From Pseudomonas moorei (GTDB taxonomy: Bacteria > Pseudomonadota > Gammaproteobacteria > Pseudomonadales > Pseudomonadaceae): DNA of 64,000 nucleotides. How positions within the stretch are numbered: the first letter of the stretch is position 1; each line of letters begins with the position of its first letter. The notes below the pieces were generated by a model. That model made no database searches. It saw nothing but the letters and a program-made list of their open reading frames with translations, and was not told the DNA's origin. Positions 18,036-27,449 of the stretch are shown here, in pieces. The stretch covers positions 1 to 64,000 of the forward strand of contig NZ_VZPP01000015.1 in the NCBI RefSeq assembly GCF_008801475.1, given 5' to 3'. The position numbers and the translations under genes are program-made.

Positions 18036-19949
18036 TTAGAGTTCCTTACTGATGAAGCCGCGCTCGATCAGCACCGCGATGATCCGATCCACTGCACCCT
18101 CCGGCGTCAGCTTGCTGGTCTGGATATGGATATCTGGCTTGCTCGGCACCTCATAAGGCGAGTCAATGCCTGTGAAGTTTTTCAACTCGCCACGGCGGAC
18201 TTTCTTGTACAGGCCTTTGGGGTCGCGCTCTTCAGCCACGGCCAGCGGCGTGTCGACGAAGATTTCGATGAACTCGCCGTCCTGCAGCAGTCCACGCGCC
18301 ATCTCGCGCTCGGAGCGGAACGGCGAGATGAAGGCGGTCAACACGATCATCCCGGCATCCACGAACAACTTGGACACCTCGGCCACCCGCCGGATGTTCT
18401 CTACCCGGTCGGCATTAGTGAAACCCAGGTCGCGGTTCAAACCGTGACGCACGTTGTCGCCGTCGAGCAAGTAGGTGTGCCGGCCGCGTGCGTACAGGCG
18501 GGTTTCCAACAGGTTGGCGATAGCCGATTTGCCAGCGCCCGACAAGCCGGTGAACCACAGCAGTACCGGCTGCTGGCCCATCTGTTCGGCGCGTGCCTTC
18601 TTGTTCACATCCACGTGCTGCATATGGATGTTCTGTGAGCGACGCAGGGAGAACTCGATCAGGCCGGCGCCGACGGTGGCGTTGGACAGACGGTCAATAA
18701 GGATAAAGCTGCCGGTTTCACGGTTGCTCTTGTAGGGATCGAAAGCGATCGGCTGGCTGGTGAAGAGGTTGCACACGCCGATCTCGTTCAACGCCAGTTC
18801 CTTGGCCGCCAAGTGCTCCATGGTGTTGACGTTGACCTTGTACTTGGGCACTGCCAAGGTGACCGACAGCGTCTTGCCGCCGATCTTCATCAGGTAGGGG
18901 CGGCCGGCGAGCATAGGCTGTTCGTGCATCCAGATCAGGCTGACCTGGAACTGATCGGCCACACTGGCCGGGTCTTCTGCAGTGGACAGAACATCGCCGC
19001 GGCTGCAATCGACTTCGTCGGTCAGGGTCAGGGTGATGGACTGGCCGGCCACGGCTTGCTGCAGATCACCATCGAGGGTCACGATGCGCGAGATTCGACT
19101 CTCTTGTCCGGCCGGCAACACCCGTACCCGGTCGCCAGGACGAATCATCCCGCTGGCGATGGTGCCGGTGAAACCACGGAAATCGAGGTTGGGGCGGTTG
19201 ACCCACTGCACCGGCATGCGAAACGACAGTTTCTGCTGGTGCGCCTCGTCGATCTCGACGGTTTCCAGGTAGCCCATCAGCGTGGTGCCGCGATACCAAG
19301 GCATGTGCTCGCTCTGCTCGGTGATGTTCTCACCCCGCAGCGCGGACATCGGGATGGCGGTGACATCCTGAAGATTGATCTGCTTGGCGAAGGCGCGATA
19401 GTCATCGACGATGGCGTTGAAGACTTTCTCCGAGTAGTCCATCAAGTCCATCTTGTTGACGGCCAGGACCACCTTGCGAATGCCGATCAGCGAAGCCAGA
19501 AAGCTATGGCGCCGGGACTGTGTCAGCACGCCGCGTCGGGCGTCGATCATCACCACGGCCACGTCGGCCGTGGAAGCACCGGTGACCATGTTGCGGGTGT
19601 ACTGCTCATGGCCAGGTGTATCGGCAACAATAAACTTGCGCCGTTCCGTGGAGAAAAAACGGTAGGCCACGTCGATGGTAATGCCTTGTTCACGCTCGGC
19701 GGCCAGGCCGTCCACCAACAGCGCGAAGTCGAGTTCGCCACCCTGGGTGCCGTCTTTTTTCGAGTCGGCTTCCAGCGCTTCCATCTGGTCTTCGAAGAGC
19801 ATTTTCGAATCGTAGAGCAAGCGTCCGATCAGCGTGCTCTTGCCATCGTCCACGCTGCCACAGGTAATGAAACGCAGCAGGCTCTTGTGCTCGTGGGCCT
19901 TGAGGTATTGCCCGATATCCTCGGCAATCAAGTCAGATACGTGTGCCAT
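18036..19949 (-). CDS. cysNC: Bifunctional sulfate adenylyltransferase subunit 1 / APS kinase (CysNC, NodQ-like)
   Basis: A 637-residue fusion. Residues ~20-450 are the CysN GTPase with P-loop GSVDDGKST (31-39), DTPGHEQY and NKMD motifs; residues ~460-637 are the CysC APS kinase with P-loop GLSGAGKS. It couples GTP hydrolysis to APS formation by CysD and then phosphorylates APS to PAPS. Start at 19949 overlaps the cysD stop (TGATG). The gene lies next to a sulfotransferase, a SnoaL/BaiE-like block and cysQ, so PAPS supply for sulfonation is a likely role besides assimilation. Confidence 0.95.
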   Translation of the reverse strand: MAHVSDLIAEDIGQYLKAHEHKSLLRFITCGSVDDGKSTLIGRLLYDSKMLFEDQMEALEADSKKDGTQGGELDFALLVDGLAAEREQGITIDVAYRFFSTERRKFIVADTPGHEQYTRNMVTGASTADVAVVMIDARRGVLTQSRRHSFLASLIGIRKVVLAVNKMDLMDYSEKVFNAIVDDYRAFAKQINLQDVTAIPMSALRGENITEQSEHMPWYRGTTLMGYLETVEIDEAHQQKLSFRMPVQWVNRPNLDFRGFTGTIASGMIRPGDRVRVLPAGQESRISRIVTLDGDLQQAVAGQSITLTLTDEVDCSRGDVLSTAEDPASVADQFQVSLIWMHEQPMLAGRPYLMKIGGKTLSVTLAVPKYKVNVNTMEHLAAKELALNEIGVCNLFTSQPIAFDPYKSNRETGSFILIDRLSNATVGAGLIEFSLRRSQNIHMQHVDVNKKARAEQMGQQPVLLWFTGLSGAGKSAIANLLETRLYARGRHTYLLDGDNVRHGLNRDLGFTNADRVENIRRVAEVSKLFVDAGMIVLTAFISPFRSEREMARGLLQDGEFIEIFVDTPLAVAEERDPKGLYKKVRRGELKNFTGIDSPYEVPSKPDIHIQTSKLTPEGAVDRIIAVLIERGFISKEL

Positions 19950-20848
19950 CAGAAATACCCCTCTTGTTTTTTCTTCTCCATCGATGCAGCCGAGTCGTGG
20001 TCGATCATTCGCCCTTGACGCTCGGACGTGCGGGTCAGCAGCATTTCCTGAATGATCTTGGGCAGGGTGTCGGCATTGGACTCGACGGCGCCGGTGAGCG
20101 GGTAGCAACCCAGAGTGCGGAAGCGCACATTGCGTATCATCGGTACTTCACCCGGGTTGAGTGGCATACGGGCGTCATCGACCATGATCAGCATCCCGTC
20201 ACGCTCGACCACCGGGCGCGGCGCGGCGAAATACAGCGGTACGATCGGGATATTTTCCAGATAGATGTATTGCCATATGTCCAACTCGGTCCAGTTGGAC
20301 AAAGGGAACACGCGGATCGACTCGCCCTTGTGTTTACGCGTGTTGTACAGGTGCCAGAGCTCTGGACGCTGGTTCTTCGGGTCCCAGCGGTGCTGATCGG
20401 AGCGGAAGGAGAAAATCCGTTCCTTGGCACGTGATTTTTCTTCGTCGCGGCGTGCGCCGCCGAAGGCCGCGTCAAAACCGTAGTGATCGAGTGCCTGTTT
20501 CAGGCCTTCGGTTTTCATGATGTCGGTATGGATCTGCGACCCGTGCTTGAACGGGCTGATGCCCATTTCAATGCCTTCGGGGTTGGTATGGGTCAGCAGG
20601 TCGACGTTCAGTTTGGCGACCATCTGATCGCGGAAGCGATACATCTCCTGGAACTTCCAGGTGGTGTCGACATGCAGCAATGGGAAGGGCGGCTTGGCCG
20701 GGTAGAAGGCCTTCATGGCAAGGTGCAGCATGACCGCACTGTCCTTGCCGATGGAGTAGAGCATGACCGGGTTGTCGGAATCTGCGACAACCTCGCGCAT
20801 TGCCTGGATGCTTTCGGCTTCCAGTCGTTGCAGGTGGGTAAGCGTCAT
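19949..20848 (-). CDS. cysD: Sulfate adenylyltransferase subunit 2 (CysD, NodP-like)
   Basis: A 299-residue PP-loop ATP-sulfurylase subunit: [14 protein letters not shown] (PP-loop), [27 protein letters not shown] and the C-terminal SERQGR...[14 protein letters not shown] lies 6-7 nt before the ATG at 20848, so this start can be used on its own. Around residues 225-240 ([13 protein letters not shown]) it differs from what I recall of the usual Pseudomonas CysD and is closer to the rhizobial NodP form, hinting at an accessory copy. The frame is open upstream into a transposase-like sequence (see 19949-21865). Confidence 0.93.
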   Translation of the reverse strand: MTLTHLQRLEAESIQAMREVVADSDNPVMLYSIGKDSAVMLHLAMKAFYPAKPPFPLLHVDTTWKFQEMYRFRDQMVAKLNVDLLTHTNPEGIEMGISPFKHGSQIHTDIMKTEGLKQALDHYGFDAAFGGARRDEEKSRAKERIFSFRSDQHRWDPKNQRPELWHLYNTRKHKGESIRVFPLSNWTELDIWQYIYLENIPIVPLYFAAPRPVVERDGMLIMVDDARMPLNPGEVPMIRNVRFRTLGCYPLTGAVESNADTLPKIIQEMLLTRTSERQGRMIDHDSAASMEKKKQEGYF

Positions 20849-21865
20849 AGATTTTCCTCTCGCTTTTTGTTGTTGTCGTTTATCAACGTACAACTGCTGC
20901 GATTCGGACTTATGCGCGACTTGATGTTTTAACATCAGGTGCAACATCTGCAGCATGGGATCGCGGTGCAGGGTGTTGGCGACTACGGCAGGCGCGTGTT
21001 CGCGCCCATCTTCAGGACAGACGCGCACGGCTTGCTGACTGATGTGGGTTGCCAGTTCGCGGGCACCGTCGAGCATTGCGCTGGCTTCGGGAAGATGGAA
21101 CAGATGCAGGCGTTCGGCGCGTTCGCCGGCCCAGGTGATGAAGGTCGCGGCGCGTTGCCAGTGCATGCCCGAGAGCAGGGCAAAGACTTTGCGGTCGACC
21201 GAGCGATACAAACGGTCGAAGAACGCTTCCAGGTGCGGGGCGCGCAAGCTGTCTTCGTATGGCAGCCAGAGCACCTTGCCGCGATTGCTGACCGCGCGCA
21301 GCACCCCGTAACTGAGTTTGCCCTGATCGTTACGGGCACCGTAGTCATCGATCCAGTGGATCTCGCCGTTCTGCGTACGAGCCTGTTCGAGGATGTCCAG
21401 GTAGGTGCTGCGATACCAACGCTGCACCGCCAGCGAAGCATTCGCGACACGCTTGGCCGGGCGCTCGGCATTGAGCTGCCAGCGTTGCAAATAGTGGGCG
21501 GCGGTGCGTTCTGGCAAGTCGATATCGTGCAGACGCTTGACCAGTGCCTGCATCGCTTCCAGTTGCCATAGCCGGAACGGCAACTGATGCCGTTCCGGCG
21601 GCGTGCTGACCAACAAGTGGTAGATGTTCTGTTCCTGCTCGGCAGACAGACTGCGGCCTTCACCTTGCTTACGCCCGCGCTCCCTTACGGGCACGGCATT
21701 CCAGCCACCGGCCTGCCACGCCTTGTAGGCAGAGATGATCGTCGGCGATGAGAGCCCGGTATCCTGACTGATGGCTTTGAGCGTGCTGCCAGCGATGCGC
21801 AACTGCACGGCGCGCAGACGGAGCTTATTGATCTGTGCAACGGATAACTGGTTGCCGTGGGACAC
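19949..21865 (-). CDS. IS630-like transposase-derived region joined in frame to CysD
   Basis: From 21865 the frame is open without a stop through cysD, giving a 638-residue product. It has a GTG start with AGGAG 5 nt upstream, so it is probably translated. Residues 1-100 are a winged-helix/HTH pair of IS630 type ([22 protein letters not shown]). Residues ~165-290 resemble the IS630 DDE domain: IHWIDDYGA keeps an Asp, but the usual D-N-x-x-x-H reads SGMHWQ and the final L-N-x-x-E reads LDGARE. The nuclease is therefore likely dead. It may be a relic, a domesticated DNA-binding domain, or a true fusion. Residues 340-638 are CysD. Confidence 0.6.
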   Translation of the reverse strand: MSHGNQLSVAQINKLRLRAVQLRIAGSTLKAISQDTGLSSPTIISAYKAWQAGGWNAVPVRERGRKQGEGRSLSAEQEQNIYHLLVSTPPERHQLPFRLWQLEAMQALVKRLHDIDLPERTAAHYLQRWQLNAERPAKRVANASLAVQRWYRSTYLDILEQARTQNGEIHWIDDYGARNDQGKLSYGVLRAVSNRGKVLWLPYEDSLRAPHLEAFFDRLYRSVDRKVFALLSGMHWQRAATFITWAGERAERLHLFHLPEASAMLDGARELATHISQQAVRVCPEDGREHAPAVVANTLHRDPMLQMLHLMLKHQVAHKSESQQLYVDKRQQQKARGKSMTLTHLQRLEAESIQAMREVVADSDNPVMLYSIGKDSAVMLHLAMKAFYPAKPPFPLLHVDTTWKFQEMYRFRDQMVAKLNVDLLTHTNPEGIEMGISPFKHGSQIHTDIMKTEGLKQALDHYGFDAAFGGARRDEEKSRAKERIFSFRSDQHRWDPKNQRPELWHLYNTRKHKGESIRVFPLSNWTELDIWQYIYLENIPIVPLYFAAPRPVVERDGMLIMVDDARMPLNPGEVPMIRNVRFRTLGCYPLTGAVESNADTLPKIIQEMLLTRTSERQGRMIDHDSAASMEKKKQEGYF

Positions 21866-21990
21866 AGGAACTCCTGTTAAACATCCATTTGCTGAGTGGC
21901 GCGGGTGTGGATGTCTGTACTGTTCCCGGATCCGGAAAACGGCGCATAGGCCGAATGGACCATACGAAGAACAAAAACAGGAGAATTCCC

Positions 21991-22755
21991 ATGAACGAGT
22001 CAGTGACTGTCCTGCTTGAAGACGTCATCGATATTGCCCGCGCAGCAGGCGAACTGGTGTTGGAGGTGTACCGCTCGGATTTCGAGGTGCGGGGGAAAGT
22101 CGATGCCTCCCCGGTGACCGAAGCTGACGAGCGTGCCGAGGCTTTGATTCTGCAGGCCTTGGCGGCGCGTACGCCGCAGATTCCGGTGATTTCGGAAGAG
22201 GCCGCTGCCGCCGGCCAGGTGCCCGAGGTGGGCCAGTGTTTCTGGCTGGTTGACCCCCTGGACGGCACCAAGGAGTTCATCAATCGCAATGGCGAGTTCA
22301 CCGTCAATATCGCCCTGATCGATAACGGTGAACCGGTGCTTGGGGTGGTTCTCGCGCCCGCGCTGGAGCGTCTGTTCGCCGGTGCCCGTGGTTGTGGAGC
22401 CTTTATCGAACAGGCGAGGCAGCGTCGGCCCATCCGCTGCCGTGCGGTGACGCAAGAGGGCCTGGACGTGGTCGCCAGCCGTTCCCATGGCGATGCCACG
22501 GCACTGGATAAATTCCTCGACGGGCGCCAGGTGCGATCACTGAAAAGCGCCGGCTCATCGCTAAAGATTTGTCTGGTGGCTGCCGGTGAGGCAGACCTTT
22601 ATCCGCGCTTGGGGCGCACCATGGAGTGGGATATCGCCGCAGGCCATGCGGTGCTTGTCGCTGCCGGTGGACAGATTCGCACCCTTGCCGGCGATGCGTT
22701 GCGTTATGGCAAGCCCGGCCTGGACAACCCGCATTTCTATGCTCACGGCCTGTAG
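21991..22755 (+). CDS. cysQ: 3'(2'),5'-bisphosphate nucleotidase (PAP phosphatase)
   Basis: A 254-residue inositol-monophosphatase-fold enzyme. The metal-binding motifs are visible: [31 protein letters not shown], and [12 protein letters not shown]. CysQ hydrolyses PAP, the by-product left after sulfotransferases use PAPS. AGGAG precedes the ATG at 21991. It is divergent from cysD/cysNC with a 125-bp shared spacer, so PAPS synthesis, use and PAP removal are all encoded within 7 kb. An intrinsic terminator follows. Confidence 0.92.
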   Translation: MNESVTVLLEDVIDIARAAGELVLEVYRSDFEVRGKVDASPVTEADERAEALILQALAARTPQIPVISEEAAAAGQVPEVGQCFWLVDPLDGTKEFINRNGEFTVNIALIDNGEPVLGVVLAPALERLFAGARGCGAFIEQARQRRPIRCRAVTQEGLDVVASRSHGDATALDKFLDGRQVRSLKSAGSSLKICLVAAGEADLYPRLGRTMEWDIAAGHAVLVAAGGQIRTLAGDALRYGKPGLDNPHFYAHGL

Positions 22756-22776
22756 ACCCCACACGCGTGTGCGCGG

Positions 22777-22810
22777 GCCTGCTTCCGGGAATGGAGGCAG
22801 GCTTTTTTTT
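22777..22810 (+). terminator. Rho-independent terminator after cysQ
   Basis: Stem GCCTGCTTCC / GGAGGCAGGC with a short loop, followed by eight T. It lies about 20 bp after the cysQ stop and faces the converging MFS gene. Confidence 0.88.
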
Positions 22811-22855
22811 GGGTTTAAAGAGCTGGCGATTTTACAAAAACGAAGGCCAGGCAAA

Positions 22856-24202
22856 TCAGACAGTGGCGGCAGCGCTCGCCGGCTCGGCGATGAGCTCGCC
22901 TGGTCGGATCAGTTGTGCGCGATAGCGGGGCAGGGCCATGGCCAGGAACAGCGCGGCAAGCAACACCAGGGAGACCGACGCCGCCAGTGCATAACGCAGT
23001 GCTTCGCCACCCAGGCTTGGTGCGAAGTAGTCACTGAGCATGCCGATGACCAGCGGACCGAAACCGACGCCAAGCATGGTCATTGCCATGACAAAGATGG
23101 AGGAGGCCTGGCCCAGGTATTTCGGTGCAAACAAATGGCTGATCGCCCCCAGGCATGGTGTCGCCCACCAGGTGCCAAAGAAGCTGAACACGCTGTAGAA
23201 AAGGAAAGCTGTGGGTACTTGCATGCCGCCAATATGGAAGGCAATGCCGGGTGGCCAGAGAAAGAACGCCAGGCTCGAGGGAATGCAGATCAGGGTGGCC
23301 AGCAGCGGCACGCCGATCTGCCAGGCCGGATCACGCCGGGCCATGCGGTCGGTCAGCATGCCGCAGGTCAAAGTGCCGACAGTGGCCCCGATGCCACCGG
23401 CTACGCCGACCAGAACTCCTGCTTCCTGCAGGTTCAAACCGTGGGAGCGGATGAGAAAACTCGGGCTCCAGGTGCCGATGGCATAACCGGCAATCGCCCA
23501 GGCGCCTCCGGTAAGCACCAGCCAGACGAAGGACGGGGTCTGGAATAATCGCGCCAGCGTCTTGGCCCAGCCATCCTGGGTGCCCATGTCCTGTGCGAGA
23601 TGTGCTGGCGCTGCAGCGGCGGATTTTGGCGTCCTTACCGTCAGCCAGAGCAGTAGACCGAGAAAGATGCCCGGTGCACCGAACACTAGAAAGGCGAAGC
23701 GCCAGCCGTGATGCTGGGCGATCCAGCCACCCAGGCCAAGACCGAAAATCGTACCTAGGGCGGAACCGACCATCAGTATCGACAGGGCCGTTGAGCGGCG
23801 CTCAGGCGGATACAGTTCGCAAACCATGGCCACCGAAGGCGCAGTGCCGCCTGCCTCACCGACGGCCACGCCCATCCGCGCCAGGACCAGTGTCAGGAAG
23901 CTGCCGACCATCCCACAGGCCATGGTCATCACACTCCAGGCGATGCAACAGGCGGCGATCACCGGCTTACGGCCGATACGGTCGGACAGACGTCCCAGAG
24001 GGAAACCGAAAAGGCCGTAGAAAACCGCGAAGGTCACGCCGGAAAGCAAGCCGATTTCTGTATCGGATATGCCGAACTCAGCCTTTACCGGCTCGATCAG
24101 GATCGCCATCAACTGCCGGTCGATGTGGTTGAAGACATAAATACAGGCCAGCACGAACAATGCGTAGTGCGTGCGCCAGGTGGTGCGGATGGGTGACATC
24201 AC
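22856..24202 (-). CDS. MFS transporter, copy 1
   Basis: A 448-residue major-facilitator protein with about 12 hydrophobic segments. It carries the signature between TM2 and TM3, GFPLGRLSDRIGRKPV. Start is GTG at 24202 with GGAG 8 nt upstream, the same spacing as in its paralogue at 28989-30314; an ATG follows directly. It is divergent from an acyl-CoA ligase, with one regulatory element facing each gene. Likely role: uptake or efflux of a steroid acid across the inner membrane. Direction and substrate are unknown. Confidence 0.87.
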   Translation of the reverse strand: MMSPIRTTWRTHYALFVLACIYVFNHIDRQLMAILIEPVKAEFGISDTEIGLLSGVTFAVFYGLFGFPLGRLSDRIGRKPVIAACCIAWSVMTMACGMVGSFLTLVLARMGVAVGEAGGTAPSVAMVCELYPPERRSTALSILMVGSALGTIFGLGLGGWIAQHHGWRFAFLVFGAPGIFLGLLLWLTVRTPKSAAAAPAHLAQDMGTQDGWAKTLARLFQTPSFVWLVLTGGAWAIAGYAIGTWSPSFLIRSHGLNLQEAGVLVGVAGGIGATVGTLTCGMLTDRMARRDPAWQIGVPLLATLICIPSSLAFFLWPPGIAFHIGGMQVPTAFLFYSVFSFFGTWWATPCLGAISHLFAPKYLGQASSIFVMAMTMLGVGFGPLVIGMLSDYFAPSLGGEALRYALAASVSLVLLAALFLAMALPRYRAQLIRPGELIAEPASAAATV

Positions 24203-24262
24203 AACGGGTACTCCGGTTCTTGTTTTAGTACGCGTGATCGTCCGCCTGGCCGGGGGGGGCAG

Positions 24263-24280
24263 CGACGTCCGTTCAGACTA
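24263..24280 (-). promoter_or_regulatory. TAGTC-N5-GGACGATG element, copy 3
   Basis: TAGTCTGAACGGACGTCG on the minus strand, 11/13. It lies 60 bp upstream of the MFS start at 24202. Confidence 0.7.
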
Positions 24281-24362
24281 CTGCCTTGCAGCACCCGCCC
24301 GGCGCAACAAGTCACCGGTGGCGGGCGGGGGCGTTTCCACGTGGTCCTGTGCCGAACCTTTT

Positions 24363-24380
24363 TAGTCTTATCGGACGATG
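24363..24380 (+). promoter_or_regulatory. TAGTC-N5-GGACGATG element, copy 4
   Basis: TAGTCTTATCGGACGATG, 13/13, ending 65 bp before the ligase start at 24446. Divergent partner of copy 3. Confidence 0.85.
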
Positions 24381-24445
24381 TCGTTGTGGCGAGCAGCGTT
24401 AAGTATCTGCCGCTACTTATTGGCAGGTTTTCTACGGAGTCAGGA

Positions 24446-26308
24446 ATGAACGGTTTCAATACACCGCATCAACCGACGATGCTCGACAACGGCCCTGTGT
24501 CCCGCGAACAGACTCAGCGTCTTCTTGATCGGCGGGCAGTGGCCGCGGGGCAGATCAAACCGGCGGACCGCTACACCATCGCCGACCGGCTGGAAGAGCA
24601 AGCCTCGCGTTTCGCCCAGCGCCCATTCCTCATTTATGCCGAACAGCGGTTGAGCTACGCCGAGGTGGATGCACGCGCCAACCAGATGGCGCACGTTTTC
24701 CACGCCCGCGGTTTGCGCCCGGGCGATGTCTGCGCCATCGCCCTGGAGAATCGTCCGGAGTTTTTTTTCAGTTGGTTTGGCCTGGCCAAGCTGGGTGTGG
24801 TAGCGGCCTTTATCAATACTCAGGTGAGCGGCCGGGCATTGGCGCATGCCGTGGTGTCCACGGCAGCCAAGGCCATGGTGGTGGGCGAGGAGTGCCTGAA
24901 CAATCTGCTGTCTACCGAAGGCTTGCCGGACGTGCCCTGGTTGCTTATGCCGGACGCCGAAAACCCCGCCAGTGAAGCATTGCGAGCCAGGGCTGATACA
25001 GGATTCGCCGCACAGGTAGCGGCTGCACCACGCACAGCGTTTGCGCGGGACCTGCGGGCCGAGGTGCCGGCCGAGTCGCCGGCGATGCTGATTTTCACCT
25101 CTGGCACTACCGGTTTGCCCAAGGCTGCGATCTATAGCCATATGCGTTGGTTGTCGATCGGCGACGTGATGGAAGTGACCCTCGAGGGTGGGACCGAGGA
25201 TGTGTTCTATTGTTGCCTGCCGCTCTATCACGGTGCCGCAGCGACATCCGTGACGGCCACCGCCCTGCGTGTCGGCGCGAGCATCGTGGTCCGCCGCAAG
25301 TTCAGCGTCCGCGAGTTCTGGAAGGACATACGTGACCACCGCATCAGCATTTTTCAGTACATCGGAGAAATCTGCCGCTACCTGCTCAATCAGCCCGTGG
25401 TCGATGGCGAACGTGAACACAGCTTGCGCTGCCTGCTGGGCGCGGGCCTGACTCCGGAGACCTGGCAGCGCTGGGTGGAGCGTTTCGGTCCGGTGCGGAT
25501 TCTCGAAGGTTGGGGCGCCACCGAGGCCAACACCAGCCTGATCAATCTGGACAACCAGCCAGGCTCCTGCGGTCGTGTACCGTTCTGGAACAAAACCAAT
25601 ATGCGCCTGGTTCGTTATGACGTTGAAAGCGACAGCCATCCACGGGACGAGCATGGCTTCTATCGACTCTGCGAGGTCGGCGAGGTCGGTGAGGGCATGG
25701 CCCTCATCGTCGATCATCCGCAAATCGGTGGCGGTCGCTTCGAGGGTTACACCTCGGCGCAGGCCACCGAAAGCAAGATTCGGCGCAATGTCTTCAGCCA
25801 GGGCGATGCGTATTGGAGCTCGGGTGACCTGCTGCGCTACGACGAGAACGGTTACTTTTATTTTGTCGATCGCATCGGTGATACCTACCGCTGGAAGAGC
25901 GAGAACGTTTCAACTCAGGAGGTCGCCGATGCATTGGGCGATTTTCCGGGGCTGGAACTGATCAATATCTACGGCGTGCAGGTTCCCGGGCATGAGGGAC
26001 GTGCCGGGATGGCAGCGGTGCTGATGCAAGAGGGCCGGCACTTCGACCCCGAAGCGTTCTACGCACTGACTGAAGCGCGCCTGCCACGCTATGCCGCGCC
26101 GGTGTTCGTGCGGGTGTCCGCCGCGGCCGATTTGACCAGTACTTTCAAGTTGCGCAAGGTTGATCTGCAACGCCAGGGGTATGCGCCGACCGCCTTCAAC
26201 GATCCGTTGTACATCCGCGATGAAAGCAGCCGCAGCTATCAACCGTACTCCGAGGAATTGCTGGACAGAATCGGTTTGCAGCCATTCGCGCTTACCCCTC
26301 AAGCCTGA
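24446..26308 (+). CDS. Steroid/very-long-chain-type acyl-CoA ligase, copy 1
   Basis: A 620-residue AMP-forming ligase: LIFTSGTTGLPKAAIYSHMRW (P-loop), EGWGATEAN, YWSSGDLLRYDENGYFYFVDRIGDTYRWKSENVST (hinge), and the C-terminal STFKLRKVDLQRQGY. The length and FATP-like signature place it with ligases that act on bulky acids. The start at 24446 is chosen because GGAGTCAGGA precedes it. Clearly paralogous to the ligase at 31651. A role in activating the side chain of bile acids or similar steroids is inferred. Confidence 0.87.
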   Translation: MNGFNTPHQPTMLDNGPVSREQTQRLLDRRAVAAGQIKPADRYTIADRLEEQASRFAQRPFLIYAEQRLSYAEVDARANQMAHVFHARGLRPGDVCAIALENRPEFFFSWFGLAKLGVVAAFINTQVSGRALAHAVVSTAAKAMVVGEECLNNLLSTEGLPDVPWLLMPDAENPASEALRARADTGFAAQVAAAPRTAFARDLRAEVPAESPAMLIFTSGTTGLPKAAIYSHMRWLSIGDVMEVTLEGGTEDVFYCCLPLYHGAAATSVTATALRVGASIVVRRKFSVREFWKDIRDHRISIFQYIGEICRYLLNQPVVDGEREHSLRCLLGAGLTPETWQRWVERFGPVRILEGWGATEANTSLINLDNQPGSCGRVPFWNKTNMRLVRYDVESDSHPRDEHGFYRLCEVGEVGEGMALIVDHPQIGGGRFEGYTSAQATESKIRRNVFSQGDAYWSSGDLLRYDENGYFYFVDRIGDTYRWKSENVSTQEVADALGDFPGLELINIYGVQVPGHEGRAGMAAVLMQEGRHFDPEAFYALTEARLPRYAAPVFVRVSAAADLTSTFKLRKVDLQRQGYAPTAFNDPLYIRDESSRSYQPYSEELLDRIGLQPFALTPQA

Positions 26309-26368
26309 TGAGCTGGCGGCCTGCGGTCGCCAGCGAACCTTCTCCAAAGCCTCATTCCCCTTCTGGGG

Positions 26369-26386
26369 TAGTCCTGTCGGACGATG
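26369..26386 (+). promoter_or_regulatory. TAGTC-N5-GGACGATG element, copy 5
   Basis: TAGTCCTGTCGGACGATG, 13/13, ending 118 bp before the SDR start at 26505. Confidence 0.82.
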
Positions 26387-26504
26387 CCGGGCTGGCGGGT
26401 GGCTGCAAGTATTTCCATGCCAACTGTGCACCAAATCTTTATCTGAGTGAGTTGCGAATCAACCGCGGGCCTATCAATCACACAATAAAAAGAAGGATGG
26501 CAGC

Positions 26505-27341
26505 ATGATCGATTTCACAGGCAAGACAGTTCTGGTCACCGGTGGTGGCGTGGGTATAGGGCGGGCAATCGTTGAAGCGTTTGGCCGCGCGGGTGCACGC
26601 CTGGTGGTAGCTGAAGTGGATGCCGAACGGGCCGCGCAGGTGCGCGACTGGTTGGCGACTGCCGGTGTCGAGTCCTTGGTTGTCGGGGGCGACGTCACCT
26701 GCAAGGAACAGGTGGCTGCCTTGGCCGAACAGGTCCAGTCGCGGTTCGGCGGACTCGATGTCCTGGTCAATAACGTTGGCGATTCACTGATGATCGCCAA
26801 GCCATTCGACAGCTACAGCGACGACGATATCGATCGTCTGTACGCCGTCAACTTGCAGCATATTTTCCGGGTGACCCGCGCGATGCTGCCGCTGATGCGC
26901 CGTCAGGGTGCCGGTGGCAGCATCATCAGCGTTTCGTCGATCGAAGGCTTCCGGGGCATTCCCAACTTGAGTATCTACGCCGCCTTCAAGTCGGCCATCG
27001 GCGGCTTTACCAAGAGCCTGGCATTGGAGCTGGGCCCCGTGGGTATCCGTGTCAACCAGATTGCCCCCGAGACCACCGAAACACCACAACTGCCGGTGTC
27101 GGTGATGATTGGTGCAGAGCACCGGGAGCAAATCCCCCACTGGATTCCCCTGGGTCGCTTCGGCAAGGCCGAGGACATGGCCGGCGCCGCGCTATTCCTT
27201 GCCAGTCCGTTGGCGGCCTGGGTGACCGGTACCACTTTGCACGTGGACGGCGGAGCGCTGGCCGCTGCGGGCTGGTACCGCGACCCCCAAGGCACCTGGA
27301 CCAATGTGCCGGTGATGAGCGGCAACGGTTTCAACTTCTGA
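26505..27341 (+). CDS. Short-chain dehydrogenase/reductase
   Basis: A 278-residue SDR with TGGGVGIGRAIVEAF (cofactor), NNVGDS, and the active-site IISVSSIEGFRGIPNLSIYAAFKSA containing Ser, Tyr and Lys. The C-terminal extension (AAAGWYRDPQGTWTNVPVMSGNGFNF) is longer than in a minimal SDR. AAGGA precedes the ATG. It has its own regulatory element and a likely terminator. Likely acts on a ring or side-chain hydroxyl/ketone; the position is unknown. Confidence 0.85.
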   Translation: MIDFTGKTVLVTGGGVGIGRAIVEAFGRAGARLVVAEVDAERAAQVRDWLATAGVESLVVGGDVTCKEQVAALAEQVQSRFGGLDVLVNNVGDSLMIAKPFDSYSDDDIDRLYAVNLQHIFRVTRAMLPLMRRQGAGGSIISVSSIEGFRGIPNLSIYAAFKSAIGGFTKSLALELGPVGIRVNQIAPETTETPQLPVSVMIGAEHREQIPHWIPLGRFGKAEDMAGAALFLASPLAAWVTGTTLHVDGGALAAAGWYRDPQGTWTNVPVMSGNGFNF

Positions 27342-27354
27342 AAAACCACCGCGA

Positions 27355-27378
27355 AGTGCTGCACTGATTATTTTTTTT
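27355..27378 (+). terminator. Possible rho-independent terminator
   Basis: Short stem AGTGC-t-GCACT followed, 5 nt later, by a run of eight T. Weak stem but strong T-run, 14 bp after the SDR stop. Confidence 0.45.
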
Positions 27379-27449
27379 CGCGCCCGGCATCGCCCGGGTA
27401 CTCCTATCGAATTGGCCCGGGCTCGGGTTCAAACAAGGGTAAACACTCA

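Noticed and set aside
18813-20018. 401-codon open frame on the plus strand
   Set aside because: Antisense to cysNC, whose GTPase and kinase motifs are complete.
20849-21990. An intact insertion sequence
   Set aside because: No terminal inverted repeats or target duplication were recognised and the DDE residues are degenerate.
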